Positions 1 through 11,119 of a stretch of DNA of 64,000 nt are shown here, one piece after another; the first letter of the stretch is position 1; each line of letters begins with the position of its first letter. Position numbers and translations under genes: made by a program. The DNA is from Sinohyriopsis cumingii (lineage: Eukaryota > Mollusca > Bivalvia > Unionida > Unionidae), in the NCBI GenBank assembly GCA_028554795.2, contig CM068838.1, positions 92,400,974 through 92,464,973 of the forward strand, given 5' to 3'. The notes beneath the pieces were generated by a model. It did not search any database, was not told where the DNA came from, and saw only the letters and a list, made by a program, of their open reading frames with translations.

Positions 1-1076
1 GTTACTTGACATGAATAAATAACCTAAAACGGTACTTGAAAATTACTTACAAGGTGCTCTCAACAGACTTCAAGTATGGTGCAAGGAAAACAGTATGATC
101 ATAAATACAGAAAAAATGAAAGCCCTACTAGTTACAACACAACAAAAATGAGCAAGGTGAGATAGCGATAAACTCCAGGTTCTATTTGACAATGTGAGCC
201 TTACTATGACCTATCATTATAAAATTCTTGGTGTATTCATAGATAACAATCTTACTTGGTCTATTCACATTAAACATGTTTCAAAAAAGGTTAATTCTTA
301 TATCTGGCTACTGAGGAAAATCAAAACATATTCCTCTTTAGTATAGGGTCATCTTTTATGAAAGTTATATTTAGCCATAGCAGGGCTCTTGTAATGTAAT
401 TTGGGTTAATACCTTTAATTCAAGCACAACAACACTTTTAAGACTCCAAAATAGGGCAATTTTCAGGATGCAATTAATAAGATAAAGGTTTTAACAACAC
501 ATAAATGAATATGTCTTAGAAATGCCAAATTGATGTATAAAGTATCCAGAAAAGCCATTCCTGTCTATCTAAGCAATATCTTTCACCAAAGAGATGCTGA
601 TGGTACTCCAAATTTAAGGTCCATTAGAAGTAAAAATTACATTATACTAAAGGCCAAATATGGAATTCTTTTCAATATACTGTTCCAGTGGTATGGAACA
701 ACATTCCCAGTGACATAAGGCAGGCTCCTAGCATCTCTTCTTTTCATAATCAGTGTCTTAAATGGATGAAATCTTTAGACAACTGAACAGTTCTAGTACA
801 ATAAATACCACCTGCTTTTCTGTGATTTTGCATCATTTTCACAGTTGAAATTTTCAATGCAGGATGATATTTTATATTTTGTATATGTTTATGTGTTCAC
901 AGATGCCAGTGCATGTGTTCCAGGTTTGATAATTTGACTTTTGAAATCACTTAGTTATTTAATGTGAAGCCAAATTCATCATATTGTATATACTGTATAT
1001 ATTGTACATAACAGATAGAAGGCCTCAAGGTAGATTAGTTCTGTAACTAATTGAGTTACCTTCTCTAAATAAAGTC

Positions 1077-1109
<33 letters not shown>
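1..1109 (+). mobile_element. Decayed non-LTR retrotransposon (LINE), 3' part with reverse-transcriptase remnant
   Basis: Conceptual translation with frame shifts gives the C-terminal part of a LINE reverse transcriptase. Around 75-150 it reads like the region after the catalytic core (LQVWCKENSMIINTEKMKAL). Around 210-340 the motif KILGVFIDNNLTW, then HIKHVSKKVNSYIWLLRK, is typical of the RT thumb region in jockey/CR1/L2-like elements. More same-family text follows to about 715, then a non-coding 3' tail ending in (ATT)n at about 1078-1109. Stops and frame breaks show it is dead. The 5' part lies outside the window or is lost. The exact clade cannot be assigned by eye. Confidence 0.8.
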
Positions 1110-1350
1110 TTATAAGAGGACAAAGATCTCAGGCATTTAAGTGAAGAAGAGAAAATCTGATGACAACAGGTGCCCTTTGTTATAAAATAAGTGATATGTA
1201 TCCATATTAAATGTTTCTTTTAATGAGGTCTTGCAGGGTTCAAAATTAGTGTAGTACATTTCCTGTCATAGTGGTAGACTTCATAATTTCAACAGTCCAA
1301 AGACTTGCAAAACTTTAGTTGTTGCCAGTCAGTTTATTTCAGGGAGGTCT
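1110..1350. other. Unassigned AT-rich sequence
   Basis: Between the LINE tail and a SINE. No open frame, RNA or repeat structure that I can support. Confidence 0.4.
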
Positions 1351-1351
1351 A

Positions 1352-1612
1352 ATGTGTGTGTGTGTGATCTGGATTTTTAATGTAGCTTTAACAATTTTTC
1401 AGTCATATCGCTACTATTTCTGCAGTGTGACAGTTTATAGTGATGTCTAGCACAGGGGCATCATTCCGCAGACATGTAGCATGATGTCCCACCCAGTCAC
1501 ATTATTCTGGCACCAGGCTGACCAGTCCTAAAACTAAACTCTTAATACTGAGCACCAAGTCAGGCAGCTGTTAGTACCATTTTTGTAAGTCTTTGGTATG
1601 ACTCGACTGGGG
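1352..1612 (-). mobile_element. SINE family B copy, head truncated
   Basis: The plus strand starts with a (GT)n run, then a GGATTTTTAATGTAGCTTTA tail and the conserved body with GACACCAGGCC-like and GTACCATTTTT-like blocks shared with about nine other copies here. The tRNA-like head is missing, so the copy is truncated at its 5' end (high-coordinate side). Orientation is minus, with the (CA)n tail at the low-coordinate end. Confidence 0.75.
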
Positions 1613-2126
1613 ATGGGGAGGTCTAATGAAGATTAAGTAGAATTAGCAAATTTTTAAATTCACTAATCCTTTTGACTATAAAGAAATGTACAGGTTGTTA
1701 AATTTAACACCTGATTTGTCAAATCATACTTAATGTACATATACAAAAATGCCTTCATGTCCAAATGTTTGTTATAAATTAAAACAATAAATAAATAATA
1801 ATAAAAAATATCTTTGTGTTATATAATTCTATGATCTTGTTTTATTCACATTTTGCTATTATTTTTAAAAATGGACAGGTATTTTAATTTTACAAGTGGA
1901 TATATTTTCCTTTAAAATTGGCCCTCAACTTATACTTTCCATCAACTTAGCCCCCTCCCCTGCAAAGAGGATGGGATCTGCATGTTAAAACATTTCTGAA
2001 ATTGTTCAACCAAAATCATAATAAAACAGCTGCTGACACAAATGGAAAAAGTAAATGCAACATCTCATTTGCTGCTAATGAGGGCATACAAAAGCCTGGT
2101 GCATTGTCTCCTAGTGACAAACATTA

Positions 2127-2759
2127 TTAACACATTAACCCCTAGCGATGACTTTATGGGGCAGGAGGTGGTAGCCTACTGCCAAGCTCTGTAGCGTCAT
2201 GGTCATGCAAGATACACTAAAGTGGGTGGTATTATAGAAAGGTAGACAGATGTAGCTCTACAATGATACCAAATAATCTGGAATATCTAGCTGCACTACA
2301 AAATAGAGATAGAAAAACCTCATTTTTTGGACCCAACTTATTTTACCCGAAATTTGTCCGTGGTCGGAATCTGATTTTGTGTCCGGATTTTAGACTTTTT
2401 GGTCTCAGATCTAAGGCCAACTGGTATGAACTGCAAACAGACAGATGAGCCTTTGCAAAAAGTAGGATAAGATGGGCATTTGGAACAAAGAGTGGTCTCC
2501 ATACAAAAATAATGGCTTCATTTAGCAACAAAAAAAAAACAAACAAAAAAACCAAAAATTCCAACTTTTACCCTTCTGCTCATGCGCGAGTCAAATAGCC
2601 AAAGAAAATCGATGTTTCTAACACCACTAGGCAGTATGTTATAGAAAGATGACCAGGGATTTTGTGTTTTCAAGTATATTCAGAAATAGCTTTCAAAATG
2701 TGCTTCCTACTTGATTTTTAGGCAAAAATGACAAAAAGCTCCAGGGGTTAATGTGTTAA
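2127..2759. mobile_element. piggyBac-like non-autonomous transposon
   Basis: The left end reads TTAACACATTAACCCCT. The right end is its exact reverse complement, AGGGGTTAATGTGTTAA. TTAA at each extreme is the duplication typical of piggyBac-superfamily insertion, leaving CACATTAACCCCT as the terminal inverted repeat. The roughly 630-bp interior has no transposase frame, so the element would depend on an enzyme supplied elsewhere. The superfamily call rests on the TTAA duplication and the CA-CCC type end. Confidence 0.75.
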
Positions 2760-2843
2760 TAGTCAGGACTTTGTCACATCAACTTACATGAACATCATAA
2801 GAGTCAAACATTTCATTTAGTTGCAATTAATAAAGTAGGAAAA

Positions 2844-3355
2844 CAGTGGGGACAGTCCTGATAAAAGAAAGGAAAGCTGAATGTACTATGTCCAGTGGAG
2901 ACAGTCCAGATAAAGTGAGGGAAAGCTGAATGTTCTGTGTCCTGTGGGAACAGTCCTGATAAAGTAAGGGAAAGCTGAATGTTCTATGTCCAGTGGGGAC
3001 AGTCCTGATAAAGTAAGGGAAAGCTGAATGCTCTATGTCCAGTGGGGACAGTCCTGATAGAGTGAGGGAACGCTGAATTTTCTATTTCCAGTGGGGACAG
3101 TCCTGAGAAAGTGAGGGACAGCTGAATGTTCTATGTCCAGTGGGGATAGTCCTGAGAAAGTGAGGATAGCTGAATGTTCTATGTCCAATGGGGACAGTCC
3201 TGATAAAGTGAGGGAAAGCTGAATGTTCTATATCCAGTGGTGACAGTCCTGATAGAGTGATGGAAAGCTGAATGTTCTATGTCCGGTGGGGACAGTCCTG
3301 ATAAAGTGAGGGAAAGGTGAATGTTCTATTTCCAGTTGGGACAGTCCTGATAAAG
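2844..3355. repeat. Minisatellite, 49-bp unit, about 10 copies
   Basis: ACAGTCCTGATAAAGTGAGG recurs every 49 bp (for example at 2950 and 2999) with point variants. No coding sense is apparent. Confidence 0.9.
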
Positions 3356-3612
3356 TGAGAAGGTGTACATTTCATTTCAAAATGAGTACGGATCTGATAA
3401 AGTGAGAAAATGTACACTACATGTTAAAAGGGTACAGTCCTGATAAAGCGATAAAATGGGTACACTACATGTCAGAAGGGTACGGCCCTCAAAGTGAGAA
3501 AATGGGTACACTACATGTCAAATGGGTACAGTCCTGATAAAGTGAAAAAATGGGTACACTACATGTCAAATGGGTACAGTCCTGATAATGTGAGAAAAAG
3601 GTGTACATTTTA
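3356..3612. repeat. Diverged continuation of the 49-bp array (about 47 bp, 5 copies)
   Basis: It keeps the core CAGTCCTGATAAAGTGA, but the other half is replaced by a GGGTACACTACATGTCAAA block. The array therefore changes unit type part-way along. Confidence 0.8.
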
Positions 3613-3745
3613 TGTCCAGAGGATATGCTACTGTCCTTATTACAAACATTAAGAATATAATTTAATGACCTTCAGTGAAAATACATAAGATAACAAGGTC
3701 AAAGTTAGGTGTTGAAAATCAAAATATTACTTAGCATTTAATCTT

Positions 3746-4282
3746 ACATGGTTGATCTGGTGTTTATTACAGTTGTTGATCTGGTATTTATTATAGTTGT
3801 TGATGTGGTGTTTATTACAGTTCTTGATCTGGTGTTTATTACAGTTCTTGATCTGGTGTTTATTAAAGTTACTTATCTGGTGTTTATTACAGTTGTGAAT
3901 CTGGTGTTTATTACAGTTGTTGATCTAGTATTACATTTGTTGATCTGGTATTTATTACAGTTGTTGATCTGGTGTTTATTACAACTGTTGATCTGGTGAT
4001 ATTACAGTTGTTGATCTGATGTTTAGTACAGTTGTTGATCTGGCATTACAGATGTTGAGCTGGTGTTTATTACAGTTGTTGATCTGGTCAGATCAAAGTT
4101 GTTTATCTGGTCTTGTTACAGTTGTTGATATGGTGTTTATTACAGTTGTTGATTTGGTGTTTATTACAGTTGTTGATCTGGTGTTTATTACAGTTGTTGA
4201 TCTGGTATTTATTACAGTTGTTAATATGGTGTTCATTACAGTTGTTGATCTGGCGTTTATTACAGCTGCTGATCTGGTTTCA
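3746..4282. repeat. Minisatellite, 24-bp unit, about 22 copies
   Basis: The unit is based on GTTGTTGATCTGGTGTTTAT. As 24 is a multiple of three, open frames run through it on both strands (VVDLVFIT on plus). These are judged to be repeat artefacts. Confidence 0.9.
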
Positions 4283-4734
4283 CTGCCTTTAGTTTTCATT
4301 GAAAAATCTGCAATTAACTTTAATACAATTCAATTTAGCTGTTCATAAAATCTTAACTTTCTGATTTAGACAATAATTTCAACATATATAAAATCTTCAC
4401 TTATCAAATTAAATTTCAAAAAATGTGTATGAAATTGTGTTAATGTGAAATCTGAAGAAGTCGAAATTGCAAGATGACAGATACCTGTATATAGTTTTGT
4501 GCTGTAAATGACTATGAAGCAAATCACTGAATAAAAACATGGAGATACAATTTTTAGTTGCTGACCTAGATAAACTAGAAATGCATTCCTGGAACTGTAC
4601 ATTGCAGAAATGACCATGCAAAGCTTAACACACTATAGTATCACTATACACTGTTGCTGTGAAAAATAAAAATTCCTCTAAATTTTAGCTGACAAAAATT
4701 ATATCACATACTGTTATTTCATTTTCATTTTGAC

Positions 4735-5046
4735 CGCTCCAGTGGCCAAAGTTTTTAGAGCGATGCATGAAGTCATGGGTTCAAACTCCAGCCAAGTCAT
4801 ACCAAAGACTTATAAAAATGGTACTAGCAGCTGCCTCACCTGACGCTCAGCAATAAGAGGTTAGTGTTAGAACAGGGCAGCCTGGTGTCAGGATAATGTG
4901 ACTGGGTTGATCATCAAGCTACCTGTCTACGGCATGATACCACAGTGCTAGACATCACTGTAAACTGCCACAATGCAGATATCGTAGCGATATGACTGAA
5001 AATTTGTTAAAACTATGTTAAAAATCCAAATCACACACACACACAC
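4735..5046 (+). mobile_element. SINE family B, near full-length
   Basis: A degenerate tRNA-like head (CCAGTGGCCAAAG as box A region, GGGTTCAAACTCC as box B) leads into the common body (CATACCAAAGACTTATAAAA, then GTGTCAGGATAATGTGACTG). The tail is TTAAAAATCCAAATCACACA with (CA)n. The head indicates descent from a tRNA and RNA polymerase III transcription. It is not a functional tRNA gene. Confidence 0.8.
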
Positions 5047-5450
5047 TTTTGTGTATATGATATATTTAATGTGAAAAAATCTGACACTTATATTAGGAAA
5101 TCTTATAAACCCTGGTAAGCTCAGTGCTTTGGTATTCAGGAAATACATTTTCATTTCTAATATTTGTATTAAATCTGCTAAACATTGTGATAAAGCAATG
5201 TTATACACAACTGCAGCATATCACTTTCCTCCTGCTAAATAAAGTGTACTAGCTGCCAATGCTAAAAATGACAAAGGTCAGATAAGATGAAGGCAATGTA
5301 ACAGGAACAGTTGCAAAATGCAATGAATCCTCAGCACATGTGGCTTCGTAAAGAGAATAGTCATGTGGCATAGTTCAGAGTGGTCTAAATGCATGCAACG
5401 AGTCATTTTGTTGTGTCTTGAGCTCATACAAAAATTATAATTGCTAATAT
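5047..5450. other. Unassigned sequence
   Basis: AT-rich DNA between two SINE copies. I see no supported gene. Confidence 0.4.
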
Positions 5451-5486
5451 ACATACATACACACATACACACACACACACACACAC
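5451..5486. repeat. (CA)n microsatellite
   Basis: A CATACA/CACACA run directly upstream of a SINE head. Confidence 0.9.
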
Positions 5487-5696
5487 TCTCTGGTGGCCTA
5501 GTGGTTAGAACATCTGCCTTGGAAGCGGGAGGTCGTGGGTTCAAAAACTGACCAAGTCATACCAAAGACTTACAAAAATGGTACAAACTGCTGCCTCGCT
5601 AGGCACTCAGCATTAAGAGGTTAGTGTTAGGACTGGTCAGCCTGGTGTCAGGATAATGTGACTGGGTGGGACATCATGCTACATGTCTGCGTCATG
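5487..5696 (+). mobile_element. SINE family B, left part (interrupted by an insertion)
   Basis: It has a well preserved tRNA-like head (GGTGGCCTAGTGGTTAGAAC, then GTCGTGGGTTCAAA) and body up to CTACATGTCTGCGTCATG. The sequence then breaks off. The missing part of the family resumes at 6516 with GTCATGATGCCCCAGTGCTA. Confidence 0.85.
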
Positions 5697-6515
5697 GGTT
5701 TGGTCTCACCAGAGCACATCCCATTTGAGCGCTGTTCAGTGAGGCGCTAAAAAATTTCTTTTTCTCATTAGGGCTAATCCCATTACTAGAATGCATTCAC
5801 AATAGGGTGCGGAGAAAAAAATTAAGTTCAACAAGATTGAATTGCCATCATGTTTGATGTTATATATATATAATAATATGTACAAAAACAGCGGTAATTG
5901 TGATTAGAAAATAATTACTAGACAGAAACCAGAGAACCATCAATACACAATTTTATACAACTCTTATACCTTACACTGGTTTATCCTTTTTTGTACGCAA
6001 ATAAACAAGTAGATAAAAAATGTAATGCAAATTAAAATATATAAAGTGGTCATTCCTAGCACAAACACGATATTACATGAATAAAATAATATACATACAT
6101 ACATAACATAAACACAATACTGTAATAGACTGGTCCTTGGTCAAGATCACTATAATTTAGGGGCCATGATATAGAAACCAGTCGCAAGACTTAGTCTCTG
6201 AAGAAGGAAGTATATATCATAAAGAAATATACCGGGAAGGAAAACAAAGAGACCAGCTCCAGGGACAGTTTGAGTATGACACATTGTAAAATAATAAAAT
6301 GCAAAGATCAATGAGCAACCCATGAAAGAGAATAATAAATACTTGGTTTCTTCAAAATTCTTTTGACTTTTTCGCGCTCTAGTGATACTAGTTCTTTGCG
6401 CTCTAACGGGATGCGCCCTAATAAGATTAGCTCTAGTAGGACAAAAATATTTTTTGCGCTCTAGTGTGATAACCTCTAATGGTTTGCACTCTAATGAGAC
6501 GTTAGACGTTACCGT
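5697..6515. mobile_element. Non-autonomous long-inverted-repeat (foldback-like) transposon inside a SINE
   Basis: These 819 bp separate two halves of one SINE B copy and are bounded by a duplicated GTCATG (5691-5696 and 6516-6521). The outer 110-150 bp on each side are imperfect inverted repeats built from short subrepeats like CATTAGAGCGC and CACTAGAGCGC. On the left they run through about 5703-5820, on the right through about 6365-6505. No transposase is encoded. I cannot name the superfamily. Confidence 0.75.
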
Positions 6516-6616
6516 GTCATGATGCCCCAGTGCTAGACATCACAATAAACTGCCACAATGCAGACATCGTAGAGATATGACTGAAAAATTGTTAAAGCTA
6601 GGTTAAAAATCCTAAC

Positions 6617-6652
<36 letters not shown>

Positions 6653-6655
6653 TTT
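6516..6655 (+). mobile_element. SINE family B, right part
   Basis: It continues the copy begun at 5487: GCTAGACATCACAATAAACTGCC, the GATATGACTGAAAAATTGTT block, and a tail with a (CA)n run at about 6616-6650. Confidence 0.85.
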
Positions 6656-6729
6656 ATTGTCCATGTGGCCCATGGCGCTTTATATGTTGGACTACCATGA
6701 TATTGTTGATCAATAAAAGCAACAGTCAT

Positions 6730-6957
6730 GCTGTTGTTGCTATGGCTTAACACCATTTTTCAGCACATGCTATACATGATGTACAGTAAAACTGCTGGAG
6801 GAAGAACCCTGAAAACCCCCTCATTCGAACCACTGATCAATGGCAAGCTTTCTCACATACCCATATAGACTGAGCCTGAGGCTCGAACCCATGCTGACAG
6901 CGGTGAGATGGCAGTTATCATTAAGGTGAGCACTTTAGACCACTAGACTTATGCCAT
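6730..6957 (-). mobile_element. SINE family A copy, diverged
   Basis: In reverse orientation it shows the family's GTTGTTG tail, CACCATTTTTCAGCACA, GGCAAGCTTTCTCACATACC, and a tRNA-Leu/Ser-like head with GAGGCTCGAACCCATGC (box B, reversed) and CTTTAGACCACTAGA (box A, reversed). Confidence 0.75.
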
Positions 6958-8162
6958 TATCAAACAAGAATCTGCTTTCATATACAATCCACCCACAGAA
7001 TTATATTCCAAACTTAAACAGAGTCGGATAAAAATGGTATTGAATAGAAAGGAAAACGAAAACACTTTTACAATGATATTAATATTGCATTGGGACAGAC
7101 GTAACGATGAAAGCAGGTAGAGTGGGGTGGTGGGGTGTCCCAGCTATGGAAAAATATGAAAATAATTTGGAACATAATTAAAGAAAGAAAAACAAAAAAG
7201 ACAGCATTCATTCTGAAAATTTAATGGCATTTTCATTTAAACCCTGGGGAGAAATTAGGGAAAACACCCTTGTTTGTGAGCCTGTAATGTGTTTACTGAT
7301 GGTTCCTTTGACAAAAGCTATTAATTTAAGCCTTATGAAATTCCAATAAGAAATAATCCAATCTCCTGATATTGAAAATTCAGCTTTACTCTGCTCTAGT
7401 CTTCACACTGTGTATGTAAATCGAACCATTCATACAGAAAGATCAAATCACATCTGAATGAATCAACCCGGTTGTGATAAATCCATTTAGCTTGTCAAAG
7501 CTTTTAGCCAGGACATCTCAATCTTTCAGCAGGTTCTAATTAAATACTTGCTACAAGGCCTTGTTGTTATCTAAAACAATGGGTAACCTTGAGGAGTACA
7601 ACAGTGGCATAGAGTGATCAATGAGGTAATATCTACACTGTAAATAAAACTACCTTTCCTTGTTTAAGAGAATATCAAATAACAATGCTGCTGTTTTGTA
7701 AATATTGTTAACGGTAAAGCAGACATACGTTTGTATTTAAAGCAAGTTAAGAGTGATACTGATCTGTTGAAGTTTTTGTAGCATAGGTGTAAATTTTGAA
7801 GTGGACAGGTATTCAGTCTTTCCTGCTTGCCTTTAATAATCAATTGACTGTTCTTGTAGAACATTAGTAATGGACAGGCAAGGTGCTTGCTCACATTTTG
7901 CAAACCTTAATTAAAGTTTTCAATTTGTAATAGGTTAAAGAAAAACCCTTCAAAATCTTTTATTGGAGTTTTAATGAAGGATGGTTGAAATTTTGCCCCA
8001 TTTTGTAAATTTATTACATTATTTATCACTGCCCTTCACTGTTCCCATATTTTTTTGACACCTGGTGCAGTAATGCTGTGATGTCATCTAGATCAATGAT
8101 AAAATTGTAATACATGAAATACATTACCAATTACTATACCAAACAATTGACAAGGTGAATCA
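6958..8162. other. Unassigned non-coding sequence
   Basis: About 1.2 kb without a supported exon or repeat. The short minus-strand frame at 7664-7903 has no coding character. Confidence 0.4.
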
Positions 8163-8815
8163 AACTGACATTTAGTATTCCAAACTGCTATTTAGTGTTC
8201 CAAACTGATATTTAGTGTTCCAAACTGATATTTAGTATTCCAAACTGATATTTAGTATTCCAAACTGATGTATTCCAAACTGATATTCATTATTCCAAAC
8301 TGATATTTAGTATTCCAAACCAATATTTAGTATTCCAAACTGATATTTAGTATTCCAAACTGATGTATTCCAAACTGGTATTTAGTATTACAAACCAATA
8401 TTTACTATTCCAAACTGATATTTAGTATTTGAAACTGATATTTAGTATTCCAAACTGATGTATTCCAAACTGATATTTAGTATTCCAAACCAATATTTAC
8501 TATTCCAAACTGATATTTAGTATTCCAAACTGATGTATTCCAAACTGGTATTTAGTATTACAAACCAATATTTACTATTCCAAACTGATATTTAGTATCT
8601 GAAACTGATATTTAGTATTCCAAACTGATATTTTGTATTCCAAACTGATGTATTCCAAATTGGTATTTAGTATTCCAAACTGATATTCAGTATTCCAAAC
8701 TGATATTCAGTATTCCAAACTGATATTTAGTATTCCAAACTGATATTTAGTATTTCAAACTTTTGTATTCCAAACTGATATTTAGTATTCCAAACTGATG
8801 TATTCCAAATGTTTG
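8163..8815. repeat. Minisatellite, 20-bp unit, about 33 copies
   Basis: The unit CAAACTGATATTTAGTATTC recurs with point changes. A shortened form, CAAACTGATGTATTC, punctuates it several times, giving a loose higher-order rhythm. Confidence 0.92.
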
Positions 8816-9068
8816 TGCAAAGAGCTACATGGGTGGCTGTAAACATCATGCAAAATTAAAGAAAACCTATTTATGACACTATATTCACATGATACAAGTC
8901 AAAACGGAACCAAAGAAATAGTTCTGATTAAATCAGTTATGTAGAGAGATAGATGATTACATTTTATCCAATACATGAGTTATTGCTTATAATAATCTTC
9001 TGAGTTTCTTGACTTCAAATATCTTTATACTCCACATTGCTAGCACATTAACTAACAGAAATACTTGA

Positions 9069-9245
9069 TCATAAGGTCCAACTGCAAACTCCTTAGATCT
9101 CATTCTTCCAACATAATGAACCAGCATATCTGTCTTTGTAGTTTGTTAGGAATATTCAGCAAAACAAACCACTTAGAGCCTGATCAACCAGTGCATTATG
9201 AGATGCAAGTAAGGGTCTATGTTGTTTGCAGTTGGAGCTGACTTA
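9069..9245. mobile_element. Palindromic interspersed element, copy 1
   Basis: It contains GGTCCAACTGCAAAC and CATAATGAACCAGCATATCT, then the opposite-sense GTGCATTATGAGATGC and GGGTCTATGTTGTTTGCAGT. The arms pair with each other. The same modules occur near 17.7, 19.4, 22.4, 41.6 and 57.6 kb. Its right end, GGAGCTGACTTATAAG, runs directly into the adjoining 33-bp array. Confidence 0.65.
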
Positions 9246-9463
9246 TAAGTGAGTATATATGGTAACATAGCTGACTTATAAGTGAGTATATATGGTAACA
9301 TAGCTGGCTTATAAGTGAGTATATATGGTAACATAGGTGGCTTATAAGTGAGTATATATGGTAACATAGCTGACTTATAAGTGAGTATATATGGTAACAT
9401 AGCTGACTTATAAGTGAGTATATATGGTAACATAGCTGGCTTATAAGTGAGTATATATGGTAA
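9235..9463. repeat. Minisatellite, 33-bp unit, 7 copies
   Basis: GCTGACTTATAAGTGAGTAT and the following ATATGGTAACATA repeat almost perfectly. The first unit is also the right end of the palindromic element before it. Confidence 0.93.
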
Positions 9464-9504
9464 CCCTGCTTAATCTGATAGTGCTTACTCTATATCCAAT
9501 ATTG

Positions 9505-10095
9505 CTTAGAATTGTAACTTGACACTACATCTAACTCTGGAGACACTGTGTCTCATTTGACACTATATCTAACTTTGGTGACACTGTATCTCATTTGACA
9601 CAATATCTAACTTTGGTGACACTGTATCTTATTTTTGTGACACTAGCTAACTTTACACTATATCTAACTTTGGTGACACTATCTCATTTGATATAATATC
9701 TAACTTTGCTGACACTATCTTATTTTTGTGACACTAGCTAACTTGACACTATATATAACTTTGGGGACACTGTATCTCATTTGAAACAATATCTAATTTT
9801 GCTGGCACTGTAACTTATTTTTGTGACACTAGCTAACTTGACATTATATCTAACTTTGGTGACACTGGATTTCATTTGACACTATATCTAACTTTGCTGA
9901 TGTCATATTTTATTTTGTGACACTAACAAACTTGACACTGTATTTAGCATTGGTGACACTGTATATAACACTGACGACACTGACAATGTATCTAACATTG
10001 GTGATACTGTATCTAACATTGGTAACACTGACACTGTATCTAAAATGGTGACACTGTTAACATTATTGATACTGTAACTTTGCTGACATGTATCT
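9505..10095. repeat. Degenerate minisatellite, about 38-bp unit
   Basis: Repeats of AACTTTGGTGACACTGTATC with ATTTGACACTATATCT. The spacing becomes irregular towards the right. Confidence 0.85.
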
Positions 10096-10261
10096 AATCT
10101 TGCAGTTGCTGTATTTTCTTTCTTCTACTACATCTTACGTAACTTACAGTTTAAGACTGAACTTTTTACAGTATTGTATCATAACCCTGCTTCTGCTGCA
10201 TTTTTCTGTTTTCTCTACTATAAAGCATTACTCAGCATTTCATGTATTACTTGATGTTACT

Positions 10262-10855
10262 CCAGTCTTGGAAATGTTACTGTCTATTGACCATTGCAGA
10301 TCAGTAAGGTTTGGTGTCAAGTACTGTCTATTGACCATTGCAGATCAGTAAGGTTTGGTGTCAAGTACTGTCTATTGAATATTGCAGATCAGTAAGGTTT
10401 GGTGTCAAGTACTGTCTATTGACTATTGCAGATCAGTAAGGCTTGGTGTCAAGTACTGTCTATTGACCATTGCAGATCGGTAAGGTTTGGTGTCGAGTAC
10501 TGTCTATTGACCATTGCAGATCAGGTATAGCAAGGTTTGGTGTCAAGTACTGTCTAATGACTTGGAAATGTTACTGTCTATTGACCATTGCAGGTCAGTT
10601 ATAGTAAGGTTTGGTGTCAAGTACTGTCTAATGACTTGGAAATGTTACTGTCTATTGACCATTGCAGGTCAGTTATAGTAAGGTTTGGTGTCAAGTACTG
10701 TCTAATGACTTAGAAATGTTACTGTCTATTGACCATTGCAGGTCAGTTATAGTAAGGTTTGGTGTCAAGTACTGTCTAATGACTTGGAAATGTTACTGTC
10801 TATTGACCACTGCAGATCAGTTATAGTAAGGTTTGGTGTCAAGTACTGTCTAATG
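10262..10855. repeat. Minisatellite with two unit lengths (44 bp, then 74 bp)
   Basis: The first part repeats TTGACCATTGCAGATCAGTA plus AGGTTTGGTGTCAAGTACTG about every 44 bp. From about 10550 an added TGACTTGGAAATGTTACTGT stretches the unit to 74 bp. Confidence 0.9.
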
Positions 10856-11119
10856 AACGAGGGACACAATCACACTAATCTTGCCTTCTTCCATTGTATA
10901 TATCCTTAATTATGTCTCCTGTATTTTTTCTACTTCAAGCAACATCAGTGCCTTAATTTTGCTTTCACTCTGAGTAGAGTAAATTACATCAGTGTTAATT
11001 AGCCCATATAAAAACTCATAATATATAAAATATAGCTGACTTCAACCACTGGATTGACCTTTTCACATTCCCACATACCATATTTAGTTATATAAAATTG
11101 GTTTGTAAAAAAAACTCAC

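Noticed and set aside
3748-4348. VVDLVFIT-repeat frames, possible membrane protein
   Set aside because: A 24-bp minisatellite. Hydrophobicity comes from unit composition.
8163-10855. CRISPR-like array
   Set aside because: Units are contiguous or degenerate without unique spacers, and the genome is clearly eukaryotic.
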